A stretch of 64,000 bases of DNA from Colius striatus (taxonomy: Eukaryota; Chordata; Aves; Coliiformes; Coliidae): the NCBI RefSeq assembly GCF_028858725.1, contig NC_084775.1:15769597-15833596 (forward strand), given 5' to 3'. The first letter of the stretch is position 1, and each line of letters starts with the position of its first letter. Positions 1 through 35,219 of the stretch are shown piece by piece. The notes under the pieces were generated by a model. The model had not been told where the DNA came from. It was given only the letters and a program-made list of their open reading frames with translations, and did not search any database. The position numbers were made by a program, and so were the translations under genes.

Positions 1-3000
1 CATGTATTTGAGAACAGGTGAAGCTCAGAATGAGCTGAAAGGAGCTTTTGGTAAATAGAATGTATCCATAGAACTTTATTTTCTGTTGAATGAGGGGAAA
101 ACCAGGGACTGTTAATGCTTTGTGCAGAGTTGTATTTTTGTGTTGTAGGTGGAATAGATGTTGTTAATAAAAGTATCCAGCAGCTTGCCTAACGAGGTCC
201 CGTTTGCTGCTGTGATAATTAGTCATGCAGTACTGGTTAGCAATGTGTGCTCCCTGTTTTCTGAAACTGCAGACCCTTGGCTGATACAGAGTGTCTGTGC
301 TGTGAGACAATCACTAGTATTTTAAACAGGCAGAAGATTGTCTTAAGCTGCTCTTGTTCAGAAACAACCCCTTACTCAGCCAGAAGGACTGCTGGCCTGA
401 CGCGGCTGCGAGGCAATTATAGAACATCTGTGTGGCTTGAGCTATGTGCTCTAGGCTCATGGTTATAAAAAGATGTGTGGACTAACCAGAGGAGAAGCAA
501 ATAGAGCCTGTGTGTAACCCACATGCTGTTGTTTAATTAAAATACAGTTGTGAGCTTTTACCAGCTGGAGGTTTGTGTGGAGTGCTGCAGAGCATCATAT
601 TCTGGGGAGCAGTAGAAAAGAGGAGTTAGCGTGCTCCCCAGGAGCCCAGGCTGTCTTGGTCCGTTGTGTGTGTGCCTACTGGCAGGAGATCCTGTCTGCC
701 AACACTCTTGTATGGCTACTACAGCCTTTAGTCTACTGTGAAGTTGATTTATGTCTTTAAAAATTCTTTTTAATAGTGGCCTGTGTTTTTCACACAGGTG
801 AAATCCCACTTGAGTCAGATTTGCTACTCCAGTTTCTTACAGCTTTTGAAAACTCTGTCCTTTAGGCTTTTGAAGTGGCTTCCAGCTTTGGTAGGTTGAT
901 GTAACGGGGTCCTCTGAGGTATCAGAGGATTATTTTACTTATCAGAATAGCAGAGATAGAAGCAGTCCATTTTAATAAAGCAGGATAATAACCCTCCTCA
1001 CACACACACTCTGCACAGATCAAGGCAGAGGTCAGCACGTCGTGCTTTGGAGGAGGAGGAGTGAAAGTTGAAAAGCAATCATGAAATAATCTCTCCAATC
1101 CTGACTGTGCAGTGAGGGGCATTTTATGGGGTTGCTATGCAGATAGGTTTTAATAAAGTCATATTACTGCACACTTCCTTAACACAATCGATTTTTTTCA
1201 GACCTTGGTTATTTTTAGGTGGGTTTTCTGAGGAAACTCAGTTTGGCCATGTGTTCTGTCAATCACCTGGCAGCTCCTGAGCTCTGCCAGTCCTGGTATG
1301 GAGCTCACACGGGACAACATGGAGACACTTCCTGTGTTTCAGCTGAGACGCTGAAAAACCTTCAGCCGTTTGAATCTGATGGTGAAAGCACATCTGATCC
1401 TCTTCTAAAATGCTTTGCCATGGTGTTAATTGAAGTGTAAATCTAGGCAATAATGTAGATGCTGAGTACACTGAAATACCTAGCAGTGTGTTCATGTGGT
1501 AGCAAGAAGATATTAAATTGAGTGTTGCAGATAGACTCAAATCAGCAGTTTTTCAGCCTTCTGAGGATGGAAATGGTAGCCTGGGCAGAGCATCTTGCAC
1601 TTTTCAGGGCAGATCTGATTAAACAAGTGGCATATATCCTCTAGTGAATTTTCAGATCCTTCAAATCACGTGCACATGTGAGAAGTTCTTGCAGGAAGCT
1701 GTAAGAAAGCTGCCTTCTGCAGACCTTGGGTTGGATCTGGTTGTGTGTCTCCTCCCATTCTGTAGCAGGTGATATACCAGAGGCTGATTAGATTCCAGTT
1801 CTCTGCCCATCCTGTTCAGGTGAAGGGGCTGCTGACTAACTTGCACAGCAGCTACAGTCCAGAGCTCTGATTGCTATTTTAGATGGTTTCAGGCTCTATC
1901 TGGTTTGATGCCCCCCAAAAAAAACAGCAAAGTGCCTTGTGAAGAATCCCTGTGCTGCAGCAAGCAGAGCTGCACTTGCAAACACACAGATGTCTGAAAT
2001 CTAGAGGATTAAACAGCATAAAAATGTGTAAAGTCTTAAATTTGCACCTTGGATGCTGAGTCTCTGTCATTCATGAGGCATTATCCACAGCTGAGCCAGG
2101 ATCAATGCCACTTTCCTCCTAGTTCTTGAAAAAGAAACACCCAGCTCTTGGGACATCTGATCAAATGCATCTCTTTCCATTTCTGTACAAAACCAACTCT
2201 GTAGCTCTTGAAGAGCTGTGTGAGGGGAGGAAATGTTTTCCTCGATTGAATTCCCGTTTAACACTTGAGGGCTTTCAGTAGGCTGCTGCTCAAACCAAAC
2301 CTAATGGATTCAGAACTGAAGGGTAAGATGTGTAGTGCTACATTATGTCACCTGAGTTTTACTAGGAGGTAAATTACAGGTTGTTGGAACTCAACTTTTG
2401 AACACGATGCTTGAAAGGCAAAGCACTGCTTTTCCTCAGAGCTTCTTATTGTCCTGTGTGTGTTTGTAAGTGATGTTTCTGGTACAATAAGACTGTAGGT
2501 GAGAATCGGTTCAGAAAGTATTACCTAGAAATGATTCTCTTCCTGAATGGTTTAGGGCTGGTGAGGATGATGCAAGACCATGGCACTTTGTATGGCAAAT
2601 TAAGCAACAGCAACAGAAAACCCCTTGAATAAACAAGAAAGGGGCAGCTTTCAACATGCCTTTCTTACCTTCATACCTGTGTCTGTCTCTCCTCTCGTTC
2701 TGAACTAGTCACGTCTTGACTTTGGACACATACTTGTATTTATTGATTTAAAACCTTAGCTTTTATTTCTACTGTCCCTTCAAAGGGCCTGTTTCCAGAG
2801 ATTCCATGACAGGTGACATCTGGCTGCTGAGTGTGACTTTTTATCTGTGAGACCCTTTCTTTACTCCCCTCTGCCCCATTTCAGGCATTGCTGTGGTGGT
2901 GCTGTCCCCAGCTGCTGGGGAGGGAGCAGAGTGGGGAACAAAACTGCCTCAGATGGTCAGGCTCATTCAGCTTTCTTTTGAACTTCTGGTTTAATCATTA

Positions 3001-3300
3001 TCTTGCACCGATAACATGGTCACGAACTTCAAAGGATCTCGTTTGAGTTTGTAAGTCGCGTAATGCAGCAGTTGCACGTGATGTGCTGCCTGAGTGCCTC
3101 CTCTGACACCAGGAGCGGGGTGTAGGTGCTGTCCTGACCTGCCCAGCCCGATAGGAACCGTCCTGCTGCTGGTGGGAAACCTTCCCAGGCAGAGACGCTG
3201 CCCTTGTTTTCCCAAGGAAGGGTTAAAATCCGTAAGTACATGTGACATATGCAAACTATGAATCATTCCAATGGATCTGTGCAACTCCTGCCTGCTTAGG
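1..3300. other. Intronic or upstream sequence of KIAA1671
   Basis: No exon could be supported here. The sequence is ordinary AT/GT-rich vertebrate intron with frequent stops in all frames. By synteny it should lie in an intron of the long KIAA1671 isoform, whose large N-terminal exons would be to the left of the window. For the short isoform it is upstream flank. Only short ORFs without family resemblance are present. Confidence 0.6.
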
Positions 3301-3324
3301 CAGCAAGCAGATGCTGTTCCCTCG

Positions 3325-3338
3325 GTTGCCATGGTAAC
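3325..3338 (+). promoter_or_regulatory. RFX X-box palindrome
   Basis: The sequence GTTGCCATGGTAAC is a full inverted-repeat X-box. It fits GTNRCC, a two-base spacer, then RGYAAC. RFX transcription factors bind this element in ciliary and other promoters. It lies 11 bases before a TATA-like box and about 55 bases before the inferred start site, a typical X-box position. Occupancy is inferred, not shown. Confidence 0.55.
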
Positions 3339-3349
3339 CCTGCCTGTAC

Positions 3350-3358
3350 TATAATAAA
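3350..3358 (+). promoter_or_regulatory. TATA-like box of internal KIAA1671 promoter
   Basis: TATAATAAA lies between the X-box and a locally CpG-richer stretch (about 3410-3620), which is unusual in the surrounding AT-rich intron. Initiation would be near 3380. The first in-frame coding exon with its own start codon lies 1.15 kb downstream, supporting an internal promoter for a short transcript. This is an inference from motif order. Confidence 0.4.
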
Positions 3359-3379
3359 GCCCAGCCCAGATCCTTCCTT

Positions 3380-4297
3380 AGGCAGACCTCTGCGGCTGTT
3401 TCACCTAGCTCATTGTTTCCTCTCTGGAGGAGAGGCGAGGCAGGGAGAGAGAGGAGGGAACAGGATACCCGAGGCAGCGGCAGCTTTCGCCTGCTCAGAA
3501 CCTCTTGCGCCGCGTTCCGGAGCGTTCAGAGCCCTGTAAACCTTCTGAGACAGGCTTGGGAGCAGCTGTGCCAGGCAGCAGCTTCTTCAGCGTGCGTCTC
3601 CAGCTCGTACAAGGAGAGGAGCTGGCGTGTGCAGCAGCTTTATGAGGCGTGGGGAAAGTCTCTGTGCTGGCTACAACTAGAGTGTTTTGCTGTTCCCAGC
3701 TCCCTGCCTCTGCTACGAAGCCCCCCTTGAAGCAGAGGGGCTGATGTCATTCGGAACATCCTTTGGCAGGCTCTGAGCAGTCAGCAAGTCCAGTCTTGAA
3801 GGCAAGAGGTTGACACTGTTCCCCTTCAGCTTCACGGTGCCTCACCGGCTTGTGAGCTGCCTTCCCGAAAGTGAGAACCTTGAGAATGGAGCTGAAGATG
3901 GGAAGAGTGCTGAGGAGGGGATTGTGCTGGTGCTGATACCTTTCTGCAGAGTTTTGGGGGAAGAAAATCATTTGGATTTGTTGTTCAGAAGATCTAATTG
4001 TTTTGCTGCTAAATGGGTTGTAGAGAAGCATCAGAACTTTGTGTAACGTACTGTGACCTGGGAAGCTGCCGAGCCAGAAGAATACCGTCTTTTTTATTCT
4101 ACTGATATTTACAGCAAACCAAAAACTTGGCTTAAAAAGGGAGTTGCTTTTCCAGCTCTGAAATGAGACAGTAAGAGACTAATTCTGTGCTGGTAAACGG
4201 ACTGATTTCAAGCGACTGTGTTGGGATTTAAGCCTTGATCTCTCCCTTTAACATGGCTGCATTACGCATGTTTTGATGGGACTCTGGGAATCCGATT
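3380..4297 (+). other. KIAA1671: Candidate 5' untranslated exon(s) of the short KIAA1671 transcript
   Basis: This stretch follows the TATA-like box and is CpG-enriched at its 5' end. It contains donor-like sites at 3871 (AAA then GTGAGA) and 4298 (ATT then GTAAGT), either of which could splice to the acceptor at 4487-4488. A 105-codon ORF opens at 3413 and would act as an upstream ORF if this part is transcribed. Exact exon borders cannot be fixed from sequence alone. Confidence 0.3.
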
Positions 4298-4529
4298 GTA
4301 AGTAGGAAAAGTCTTTTCTATTTTCCTACTTGACAAATACCAATCTCCAACCTCACATCTATATCTCATACCTAGCAGTGTGCTGGTGATGATAGTGTAG
4401 TGCCATTTACCTTACCCCAAAAGATTTAATAAGTGGAATCTCCTTTGCAAAATAATACCAGGGCCGTTAAGGAGAACATTTCTTACAGTAATTGCTGCTG
4501 AATATTGATTTCTCCTCCCTGCTGGAAAA

Positions 4530-27835
<23,306 letters not shown>

Positions 27836-28347
27836 AAAGGTACCTTCCAACTGACCGAGGGGCTTTGTGGGGCGAGAGGGTGCAGCCAGAGACACAGATG
27901 GAGAAGGTTTCCTGAATGTGTCCATAGAGCAACTCCATAAGGAGAAAGGCTGACACAGACTCTGCATGAAGGGTGCCCCAGGAATGGGAAGTGATTCTGT
28001 GTTGGGACAGAGCAGTTTTTGTTTACAGGTGTGAGTTTTGCCGGTTCTCTGCAGGTAATTTAGTAACAGTGGGTTTGTCTGTGCTGCAGTTTCATAGGGC
28101 TTCCATCAGGAATGATGCTGTCACTGAGTAGCTGAGGTTAGCACACAGCTGAAAGCCTTGGTGTGTGTTGTTGCAGCAGCATTCTGGGCAGTTCTTGAGC
28201 ATTTATGCATGAGATGAGACCAAGGTGACACCGTAACAGCAATGTGCAGCTGCAGGGGATTTCCTGCTCCAGGCGCTGAGAGGGGTCTGAGTGCTTGCCT
28301 GACTATGCCATACCCTTACTTCAATTGCTCTGTTTTTTTCTTCCCAG

Positions 28348-29735
28348 ATCCTAACTAGAAGAAGAAAAGGAGTTTAACAGAAGCCTTAACTCATCTGAAC
28401 CTAAAATTCACATGTCATGTTGCTGCTGTTTGCTTCCTGCCTCAACTGCTATGTGCATGGTGCCTTCCTGTTTTGTGGAGAAAGCTGCTTAATATTCATA
28501 GTCAAATACAAAGCTGCATCTGTCCAGAGGTGGGAGGAGAGTCACTTCAGACCTGCCTGTAAGAGGAACCGGTGGCTTGTAGGTGGCACTTCAGAAGGTC
28601 ACAGCAGAGCACCGTGGTTGCTGTGGGAGTGCCGTGCACGGGGAAGGTCCCTCGCTGCTCTCCGGGGAGCGCGCTTGCACGCGGGTGTTGAGCGGATCCC
28701 CAGCAGGACTCTGGATGTGTCAGGGGTGGGGCTGGGCTTTGTGTTTGCTTATGAAAATAACAAATGAAATCCAATTTATCTTCTTTTTTTTTTGGTGAAA
28801 ACAAATAGTGAGCTCCTGTTGAGAGTGAAGCTTGTGGAGGGGGAGAGCGAAGGAACAAACGCCGTTTACTGCCATATTGAAAAAGGAAACTTGAGTATTT
28901 TTTTGTAAGATGTATTTTTGATTGGCTTATATTTACACGGGATCTGCTGACCCAGCAGGTGGATATAATTTTTAGATGAACAAAGGGTTAACTTTTGTCA
29001 CTCTGGAAATGGTATATTCTGTGTTTTGTCAGCACGTGGAGTAATCGCTTCATTGGAATGTCTTTCCTAAAGAGGATCAAGCAATAATGTCAACCAGTTC
29101 TCTTACAGAAACAAATGTAAATACTGTTTTTATAACAAAAAAAAAAAGGAAGGGAAGAGGGGAGAATGTTACACTCATATCAGGGTTCCAGTTAATTGTT
29201 GAATGTCACTTTAATAGCAGTTTGGATAGTCCCACTTCATGTTTTTATTTGTTAATCTGTAAATACCAGGTTTAAGGTTTTATTTTTATGCTGATTTTTG
29301 TGGGATAACCTCAATGTGATCTTCAGTTTCTCAGATGACTTACTCTTCTTTTGGTAAGACCGATGTCATAAGGGTGGTGTAGCTGTCTCCTGCATAACTC
29401 GGGTGTTGTGGATGTCACTAACAGCTCAAGCGTGTTCCTACCTTTGAATACAGATTCTGAAATCCCAACCACGATGTCCATTTAAGATGTACTTTATCCT
29501 TTCCCCCAATAAGTGCTCTTTCCAGTAAACCTTGGCAAATGTAGCCCAACGAGGGAGGTTGTTCTGTCCTGTCAGTATTCCTCAGGGCTCGAGGTGGAGA
29601 AGCGACGGGAGCGCAGAGCCCTGAGGCTGCTCGGGCGCTGTGGCTGGGGCGGGAGCAGGAGCTGCTCCTCACCTTGCACTTCCATGTCCTGCTGATGGGC
29701 GTCTCGAGTTATTAAAGATAAAGCACCAGCACTTG
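28348..29735 (+). other. KIAA1671: KIAA1671 terminal exon, mostly or wholly 3'UTR
   Basis: A strong polypyrimidine tract and acceptor (TTTTTTTCTTCCCAG) end at 28347. Downstream is AT-rich UTR-like sequence without a long credible ORF, up to ATTAAA at 29711-29716 and a GT-rich stretch at about 29750-29785. The exon opens with an in-phase frame reading ILTRRRKGV then TAA, which could be a coding tail in an alternative splice form. Confidence 0.6.
29711..29716 (+). terminator. KIAA1671: Poly(A) signal ATTAAA of KIAA1671
   Basis: ATTAAA is followed about 35-70 bases later by a TTGTTGTTTGTGGTG-type GT-rich downstream element. This arrangement is expected for cleavage near 29735. Confidence 0.55.
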
Positions 29736-30634
29736 AACTCACGTTCCATTTGTTGTTGTTTGTGGTGATGAGTGTTCCGGAGGGCTGGGTGTCCGTGGGG
29801 TTGCCGCAGCGGTGGATGTGCCAGCCAGGCTGCCGTGCCTGGGCTGCTAAAACCACGTGCCAATTCTCCTCATGGAGGAGTCACACTTGAGGTGATTTTT
29901 AGCCCCTGTCCGCTCGTGGGAAATAGCAGTGTGTCAGGAGGCAGGTGCCAGCTGTGTCTCTCCCGGGCTGAGTTCCCGCAGCAGCTCCCCGGGGCTGCAG
30001 CGAGCACGGCTCTTGCATGGGAAGCGCATGTGCTGCCTTGCCCCGTTTCCCATCACAGCCGTTGCCACCGCTGCGGTTTTACAGCCCCCTCTGCTGCTGA
30101 TGGAGACACATCAGCCAGGGCTACTGCTGCCAGGCCTTTGCCTCTGGGTGCTTCCAGCTCTGGGCCGTGGGAGATGGACTTTCCCCAGCACACAGTCCCC
30201 AGCTGGGCAATGGCTCCTGCTGGCTAATTTGGAACCGTTGCACATATTTTCTTCCCTGTTTTTTCAGATGAGGGTGGAAAAGGTGACTCTTTATGCATAT
30301 GTTGTCTTCTGGGATGTTTTCCTAGTGGCAGCACTGCAGGGTGCCATCAGTTGTGTTGCAGGTGGGGCGCAGAGGCCCGGCCAGCCCTGGGCAGCAGTGT
30401 GTGTGTGTGTGGGAGGGGGTGAGGATTGCTTTCCCTGCTCAGAGGGAGTGGGGATTTCACTTCAAACAGTGTCTAGAATTCAGGTAAATTCCCCCTGCTT
30501 AGGAGAATATTGACACAGGCTTGACTTTGTAATTCAGCAGGCTGGCAGTGTTGCATTACCAAGAGTGGGAGGATTTACTGGTTTTTGGTCTAATAAATGA
30601 AGGGCACAAGTTCTGTACCTGCAGCATTTGCTCT

Positions 30635-30690
30635 GTGCTTGAGGAAACTGAGGGGATTAACACCAGGTGCCCACAGTGAATGTGTCTGCA
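30635..30690 (+). repeat. Possible MIR-class SINE remnant
   Basis: GAGGAAACTGAGG followed by GGATTAA and a GTGCCCACAGTGA-like stretch resembles the 3' half of amniote MIR elements. It is short and diverged, so low confidence. Confidence 0.25.
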
Positions 30691-32610
30691 TTTCCACATC
30701 TGCTTGGACAATGCACTGAAACTTACTGTATTTAGTAGTGAAACCTACTACTGAGAGATGTTCAATGCTTCAATGTCAAATTAAAGAGCATCTTTAGAAT
30801 GCTGTTGAATGGGAAAGTGTTTTTTCTGCTCTGTCATTTCTCTGTTGTACATGGGCTAAATGGCAACTTCCCCTGGAGGTTACCTCGGCGTTAGGAGGTG
30901 TGTAAACACGTGGTTACTGCAGTGGCAGCACATCCTCCCATGCACTTGGTACCACTCTGTTGCCATTCCAAACAAACATGAAAAAAGTCACCAAGGGTTT
31001 ACTTCTGCTGCCATGTGTTTTGCCAGTAGCACGAGCTGGGGGTGGGCTCTGAGCTTCAGCCCTGCCTTCAGCTGTGCTTTTTGATCAGTTGCAGAGAAAC
31101 CTCAGAGCAGGTTCCAGCTCTTGTCCTGACGGTGTCTGAGTAGGAGTGAACTCAATGGGATCCCGTCTCTCCCTGGTGCCCTCAGCCCTTGTCACAGCTG
31201 CTCAGCTTTCCTTGGCTCCCTTTAGCTGCATCAGTAATGCTTTTGTAAAAGTGGAAGTACATGGCTTGCGGGATTCAGCAAGGCTTCTCTCATTATTACC
31301 AGCAATCCTCCTCAGCCAGGGGTCACACAACCCTTCTGCTGCTTTTACTGGAATCTCCACTTGTGGATTTCTTCCTTTTCCTTTTGCTGTTGGCAGACTC
31401 ACCTTTCTAAGGTCTGTGTAGCTTCAGCTGGAGTCCTCAGCTGCTCAGAGTCCTGCTGTATTTGGTTTTACTTCCTGCAGAGAGGGAGGCAAGCTCCAGC
31501 CTTTGAAGTCTGAGTTCTTATGAAGTGGCTCTGTAAGGAATTAACCCCCCTGCCTTTTTGCTGGCATAAAGGTTTGCTTCACCCTCATACTTGTTTGCAA
31601 AGGATTATTGGCAAGCTGTTAAATGCAGGGTGGGTCATATTTCTCAGTGCAAGTGGTTGCTTGGCCATTTCACCTGGTACAGTGGCATGGGGTTGTTTGT
31701 AGCCTCTGGCACTTGTGCAGACACAGACACAGGCCCCCTGCCCCAGGGACTGCACTGAGGATGTGGTTGGAGGGTAAGGTGTAAATGGAGAGCTGACACA
31801 CCAGAATGGCTTCATGGGGATCAGGGCCCCTCTAAGACAAAGAGAGTTGAAATACAGTGCTTTTCAGTGTGCCCTGCTAAAAGGCACTTGTGTTTTCCCC
31901 TTGCTGTGACAAGCTCTGCTGCTGGTGCTGCAGCACTGCTGCCCTTCATGTTGCTGTGTGTGGGAAGTGAGAGCGGCTTTGGCAGCCACAGACCCCCATC
32001 CTCTGTATGCAGGATGTCTGTGGTCCCAGCCCAGACACCCCCTGTGTGTGTGGGAGCCAGGAGCAGGGTGGGCAGCACAGACTGGGCCCTGTCTGGCTTG
32101 TGAAACGTTGTAGAGGCAGTTGAATGTGGGCTTTGGGGATGTGGCTGTGTGAGACAGAGGTGGTGCAGTGGAAGGGGCTTGCTGATCATCTGCTGCAGGT
32201 GCCTGACCTGTAACAGTAAATGCACACCCGTGCTGGGGCAGGGCTGGGAGGTGGGGTGGCTGCCTGTTCCAGCTCGCACTGGATGGGTGGCTTGTCCCCA
32301 GGTGCCCCTGCAAGCAGAGCTCTGTGCTCACACTGTTCTGAAGGACAAGCAGAGGTGTGTTTTCTCACCAACTCCTGAAAGCTGTCAGCTGTGTGTTTCC
32401 TAGATCTTTGTGTGACTTGAAGGAAGAAAGGTGGGATTTTAGGGAGAGTGGGGCTTTTGGGGGCAGAAAACAACCTTCAGAGTGGGTTTGGGGCTGCAGC
32501 ATTCTGCAGCCAGTCAGCTGGGACTGCAGGGCCTGGAGACCCCCAGCCCAACATGGTTCTGCCTGCAGTGGTGTGAGGGGACGGGGGGAGGGCAGCCTTC
32601 CCCAGGAGAG

Positions 32611-32730
32611 TCATTTTGGCTGGAAAAGACCTTCAAGATCATAAAGTCCAAATTAGGGTTGGGAGAGCTGCTGGAGGTGAGCACAGCACATCCAACCACC
32701 CCTTTGCCCCTCTCCCACAGCTGCCCTCTC
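32611..32730 (-). repeat. CR1 LINE 3' fragment
   Basis: TTTTGGCTGGAAAAGACCTT then CAAGATCATAAAGTCCAA is the complement of a CR1 tail. The block around CATCCAACCACCCC continues the similarity more weakly. Confidence 0.75.
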
Positions 32731-33689
32731 GGCTCAAGTATTCTCACAAAGACACCATCTGAAATGACTTGTGACTCTTCTGGTGGGCCTGGAGAAGGGG
32801 AGATGAGGTCTGATGGCTTCCAGATGTTCCTCTTTCCATATCACACAGGATGGCATCAAGCTATGAAAGGAGCTAGTGTATAGATTAAAACTTCCTCTGT
32901 TGTGCAGCCTTGTGGAAATGTGGGTCACAATAAACAAGTGTGCCAGGGAACATATCTTGTATGACAGTTTCCCAAGCAATAAAGATCTGCTGGCTGCTGT
33001 GGATTGCACTGTGCCATTGCAATTGGAATCTGCCTCCACCAGGCACTAAGCACCCCCCGTTTCCTAGGGCTGTGCTGCTGGCATTCCTCACGGGGGTTTG
33101 AGAGGCTGCCAGCAGCGGGAAATGGAGTTCTGTCAGGAGGAGGAATCAGCGAGATGCAGTGCCCCTTCTGCCATGCCTTTGCAATTGCCGTTTCAAGGTG
33201 CAAGCTGGTGAGTTTGGGAGAGGACTGACAGCCCCACGGAGGCAGGGGCGAAGGGAGGGACTCCTGAGAGCAATTGTGCATTTCTGATGTGATGAAAGCA
33301 GCTGCTGCTGTGTTTGGTGAAAGAGACGAATGAGCTGCACGCTCTGCTTGGAGAGCTCGTCCTGTACAGTCACGGCGTGTTCCACAGCCACTGGGCTTCA
33401 AAGAAAAGATGAAGCTGGAGAAGGGCTGCATGGAAGGGCTGGGGGCTGGGCCCTGGGGAGGCAGCCGTGGCACATCACCCGCTCTGTGCCAGGGCTTGGC
33501 CTCCTTTGTGCCAGCCAGGGGCTGCAGGTGAGGAGCCTGCGTGAAGGGCTGTGGCACTGGCACTGGGGAGCACCAGCAGGAGCCTCAGCTGGGACCTGCT
33601 GCGGGTTTCTTTCCAGCTGACAGGCAAACTTCATGTCTCACCTGGCCAAGGGAAGCAGCTCCCTGGCACTTCTGGTAAGTGTTTGATGG

Positions 33690-33918
33690 GTGGCTCTCAG
33701 TTTCAAGAGGAGTTGAGCTCAGAGCAGGCAGGAAATGCTGCAAGGACACTGAAACAAGGGCCCAGACTGCCCAGGGAGGGGGTGGAGGCTCCTTCTCAGG
33801 AGGCTCCCAAATCCACCTGGACATGTTCCTGTGCCTCCTGAGCGAGGGGAACCTGCTGGAGCAGAGGCTGGGGCTGGAGGAGCTCAGCAGGGCCCTTCCA
33901 GCCCCCACCATTCTGGGA
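33690..33918 (+). repeat. CR1 LINE 3' fragment
   Basis: GACTGCCCAGGGAGGGGGTG, GAGGCTCCTTCTCAGGAGG, CCACCTGGACATGTTCCTGT and CAGGGCCCTTCCAGCCCC occur in the order of a plus-oriented CR1 3' end. It ends at CATTCTGGGA. Confidence 0.8.
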
Positions 33919-34300
33919 CTGGTGGCAGCAGTGGCTGGAGGTGGGTGCAGTGGAGCCCAGCTCAGCGCTCCCTGAAGGAGAGGGGACGGTCTGAGCTGAG
34001 GCTGCTGCCGCTTGCTCTCGCTGCCCCGACGAGCTGTCAGTGCTTTGCCTGTTGTTCTGCTTTGCTCCGTGCTGGGTTTCTGGGCTGAGCCCTCCTGTAA
34101 CTGCTGATGGCAGAGCTTTCCAGCCAGCCTGGCAAGAAGCAGCCTGAACGTGCTGATGCGAATTTCGACGTTAATCTTCTGCACCTCGTGTGGCCCATTT
34201 CGAAGGGGCGGCCGGGAGGGGCGTGAATAACGTGTCACAGCGCAGGGCGAGCTGCTGCTATTGAGCTGGGATCTCAGGGGTGGAATTCAGTGGACGCAGC

Positions 34301-34313
34301 TGCTGTATCAGCA
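34301..34313 (+). promoter_or_regulatory. CRYBB3: MAF recognition element-like site of the CRYBB3 promoter
   Basis: TGCTGTATCAGCA matches 11 of 13 positions of the palindromic T-MARE (TGCTGA, C/G, TCAGCA) and keeps both GC-containing flanks needed by large MAF proteins. It sits 36 bases before the TATA-like box. MAREs bound by L-MAF/c-MAF are an established feature of crystallin promoters. Confidence 0.65.
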
Positions 34314-34348
34314 CCCGCATCATGTGCTGCCCCGGTCGGCACCAGCAC

Positions 34349-34355
34349 ATAAATA
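34349..34355 (+). promoter_or_regulatory. CRYBB3: CRYBB3 TATA box
   Basis: ATAAATA lies 30 bases before the inferred start site (about 34379) and 52 bases before the exon 1 donor at 34401. A TATA-driven promoter with a very short untranslated exon is the usual beta-crystallin arrangement. Confidence 0.65.
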
Positions 34356-34378
34356 GCAGGGCCGGGCGCGCCGGGCGC

Positions 34379-34400
34379 AGAGCGGAGCGCGGCGGGACAG
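34379..34400 (+). other. CRYBB3: CRYBB3 untranslated exon 1
   Basis: A short leader ends GCGGGACAG before the donor GTAGCG at 34401. It would join the acceptor at 35138-35139, leaving five leader bases before the start codon. The start position is inferred from TATA spacing. Confidence 0.5.
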
Positions 34401-35144
34401 GTAGCGGCAGCACGACTCGGGCTGGAGGGGGCTTCACACCATGAATTGCCGTGGCTGGGTTCTGCTGATGCTCGGGGGAAGTGCTGCTGCGGGGCTCTGG
34501 TTAAGGACGCCGCTCAGACTCGGTTTCTTTTGCTGCACTCCTGCTGAACTCTGCCTGAGCCCTGGCATTGGCGGGGGAGGCGCATGGGGCTGGGTGTTCC
34601 CAGCCGAGCGGGAAGGTTGTGAGATGCTCCTGGAGAGTGTGGACAGGGCTCTCCTGGCATCCTACCAGCACACCATGGCAGCAGTGGCTCCAGATGCCAG
34701 GGTCAGGTCCTCCCAGGATGCTGGGCTGTGGGAGCAAGGGCGAGCTGTCAGGTGTATGTTGGTGGGGAAAGATGTCGCCAGCTGGGAGCTGGAACCTGGC
34801 GAGTTCCTGATGGAAAAGAGGAAAGGTTTTTAGATATGAGCTTGGTGAGCAGCTGGGCCAGCTGCCAGGGGTCTGAGAGGAGTCTCCTGTCCCTGGGAAG
34901 GTGGTTTGGCCCAGCTACAGGCTCTGCAGCCCCACGGGTGAGGATGCAGGCAGGAGGGAGAGGAGGGTGGCTGAGGGAGCACTTGCTGCCCCAGGGACAT
35001 CCCAGAGCTGTGTCAGCTCCTCTGCCTGTTCCCTCCCTGGCTTCACCTCTTGTGTTTCCTCAAGTGCTTTATGATTGCAAGGCCCACGGAAGGCAGTGAA
35101 GCAATGCTGTGTTAACCTGCTGCAATTTGGCTTTTCCAGGCACC

Positions 35145-35219
35145 ATGACTGAGCAGCAAAGTCCCCCGGAGCAGATGGCGACCGGGGAGGGTGCTGGTGA
35201 GCGAGGTGGCACTTACAAG
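35145..35219 (+). CDS. CRYBB3: CRYBB3 exon 2, N-terminal arm
   Basis: Residues 1-25. The acceptor CTTTTCCAG ends at 35139 and the donor is GTATCC. The phase is 0 at its end. The frame stays open into the following intron for roughly 248 more codons, so retention would not cause an immediate stop. Confidence 0.93.

Larger units (their letters stand above)
29736..34300. other. Intergenic interval between KIAA1671 and CRYBB3
   Basis: No gene was recognised. It holds a short GT run (30397-30411), a possible MIR-like remnant (about 30635-30690), and CR1 pieces at 32.6 and 33.7 kb. The long ORFs on both strands are GC-driven and match no family I know. Lens enhancers could lie here, but none can be claimed from sequence. 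Confidence 0.6.

Noticed and set aside
1219-1440. 73-codon ORF as an upstream KIAA1671 exon
   Set aside because: No credible acceptor/donor pair keeps its frame, and the sequence shows no family block.
34441-34833. 130-codon ORF with a signal-peptide-like start (MNCRGWVLLMLGG)
   Set aside because: It lies in CRYBB3 intron 1, 40 bases after a credible donor, and its later part is low-complexity GC-driven sequence. It resembles no family I recognise.
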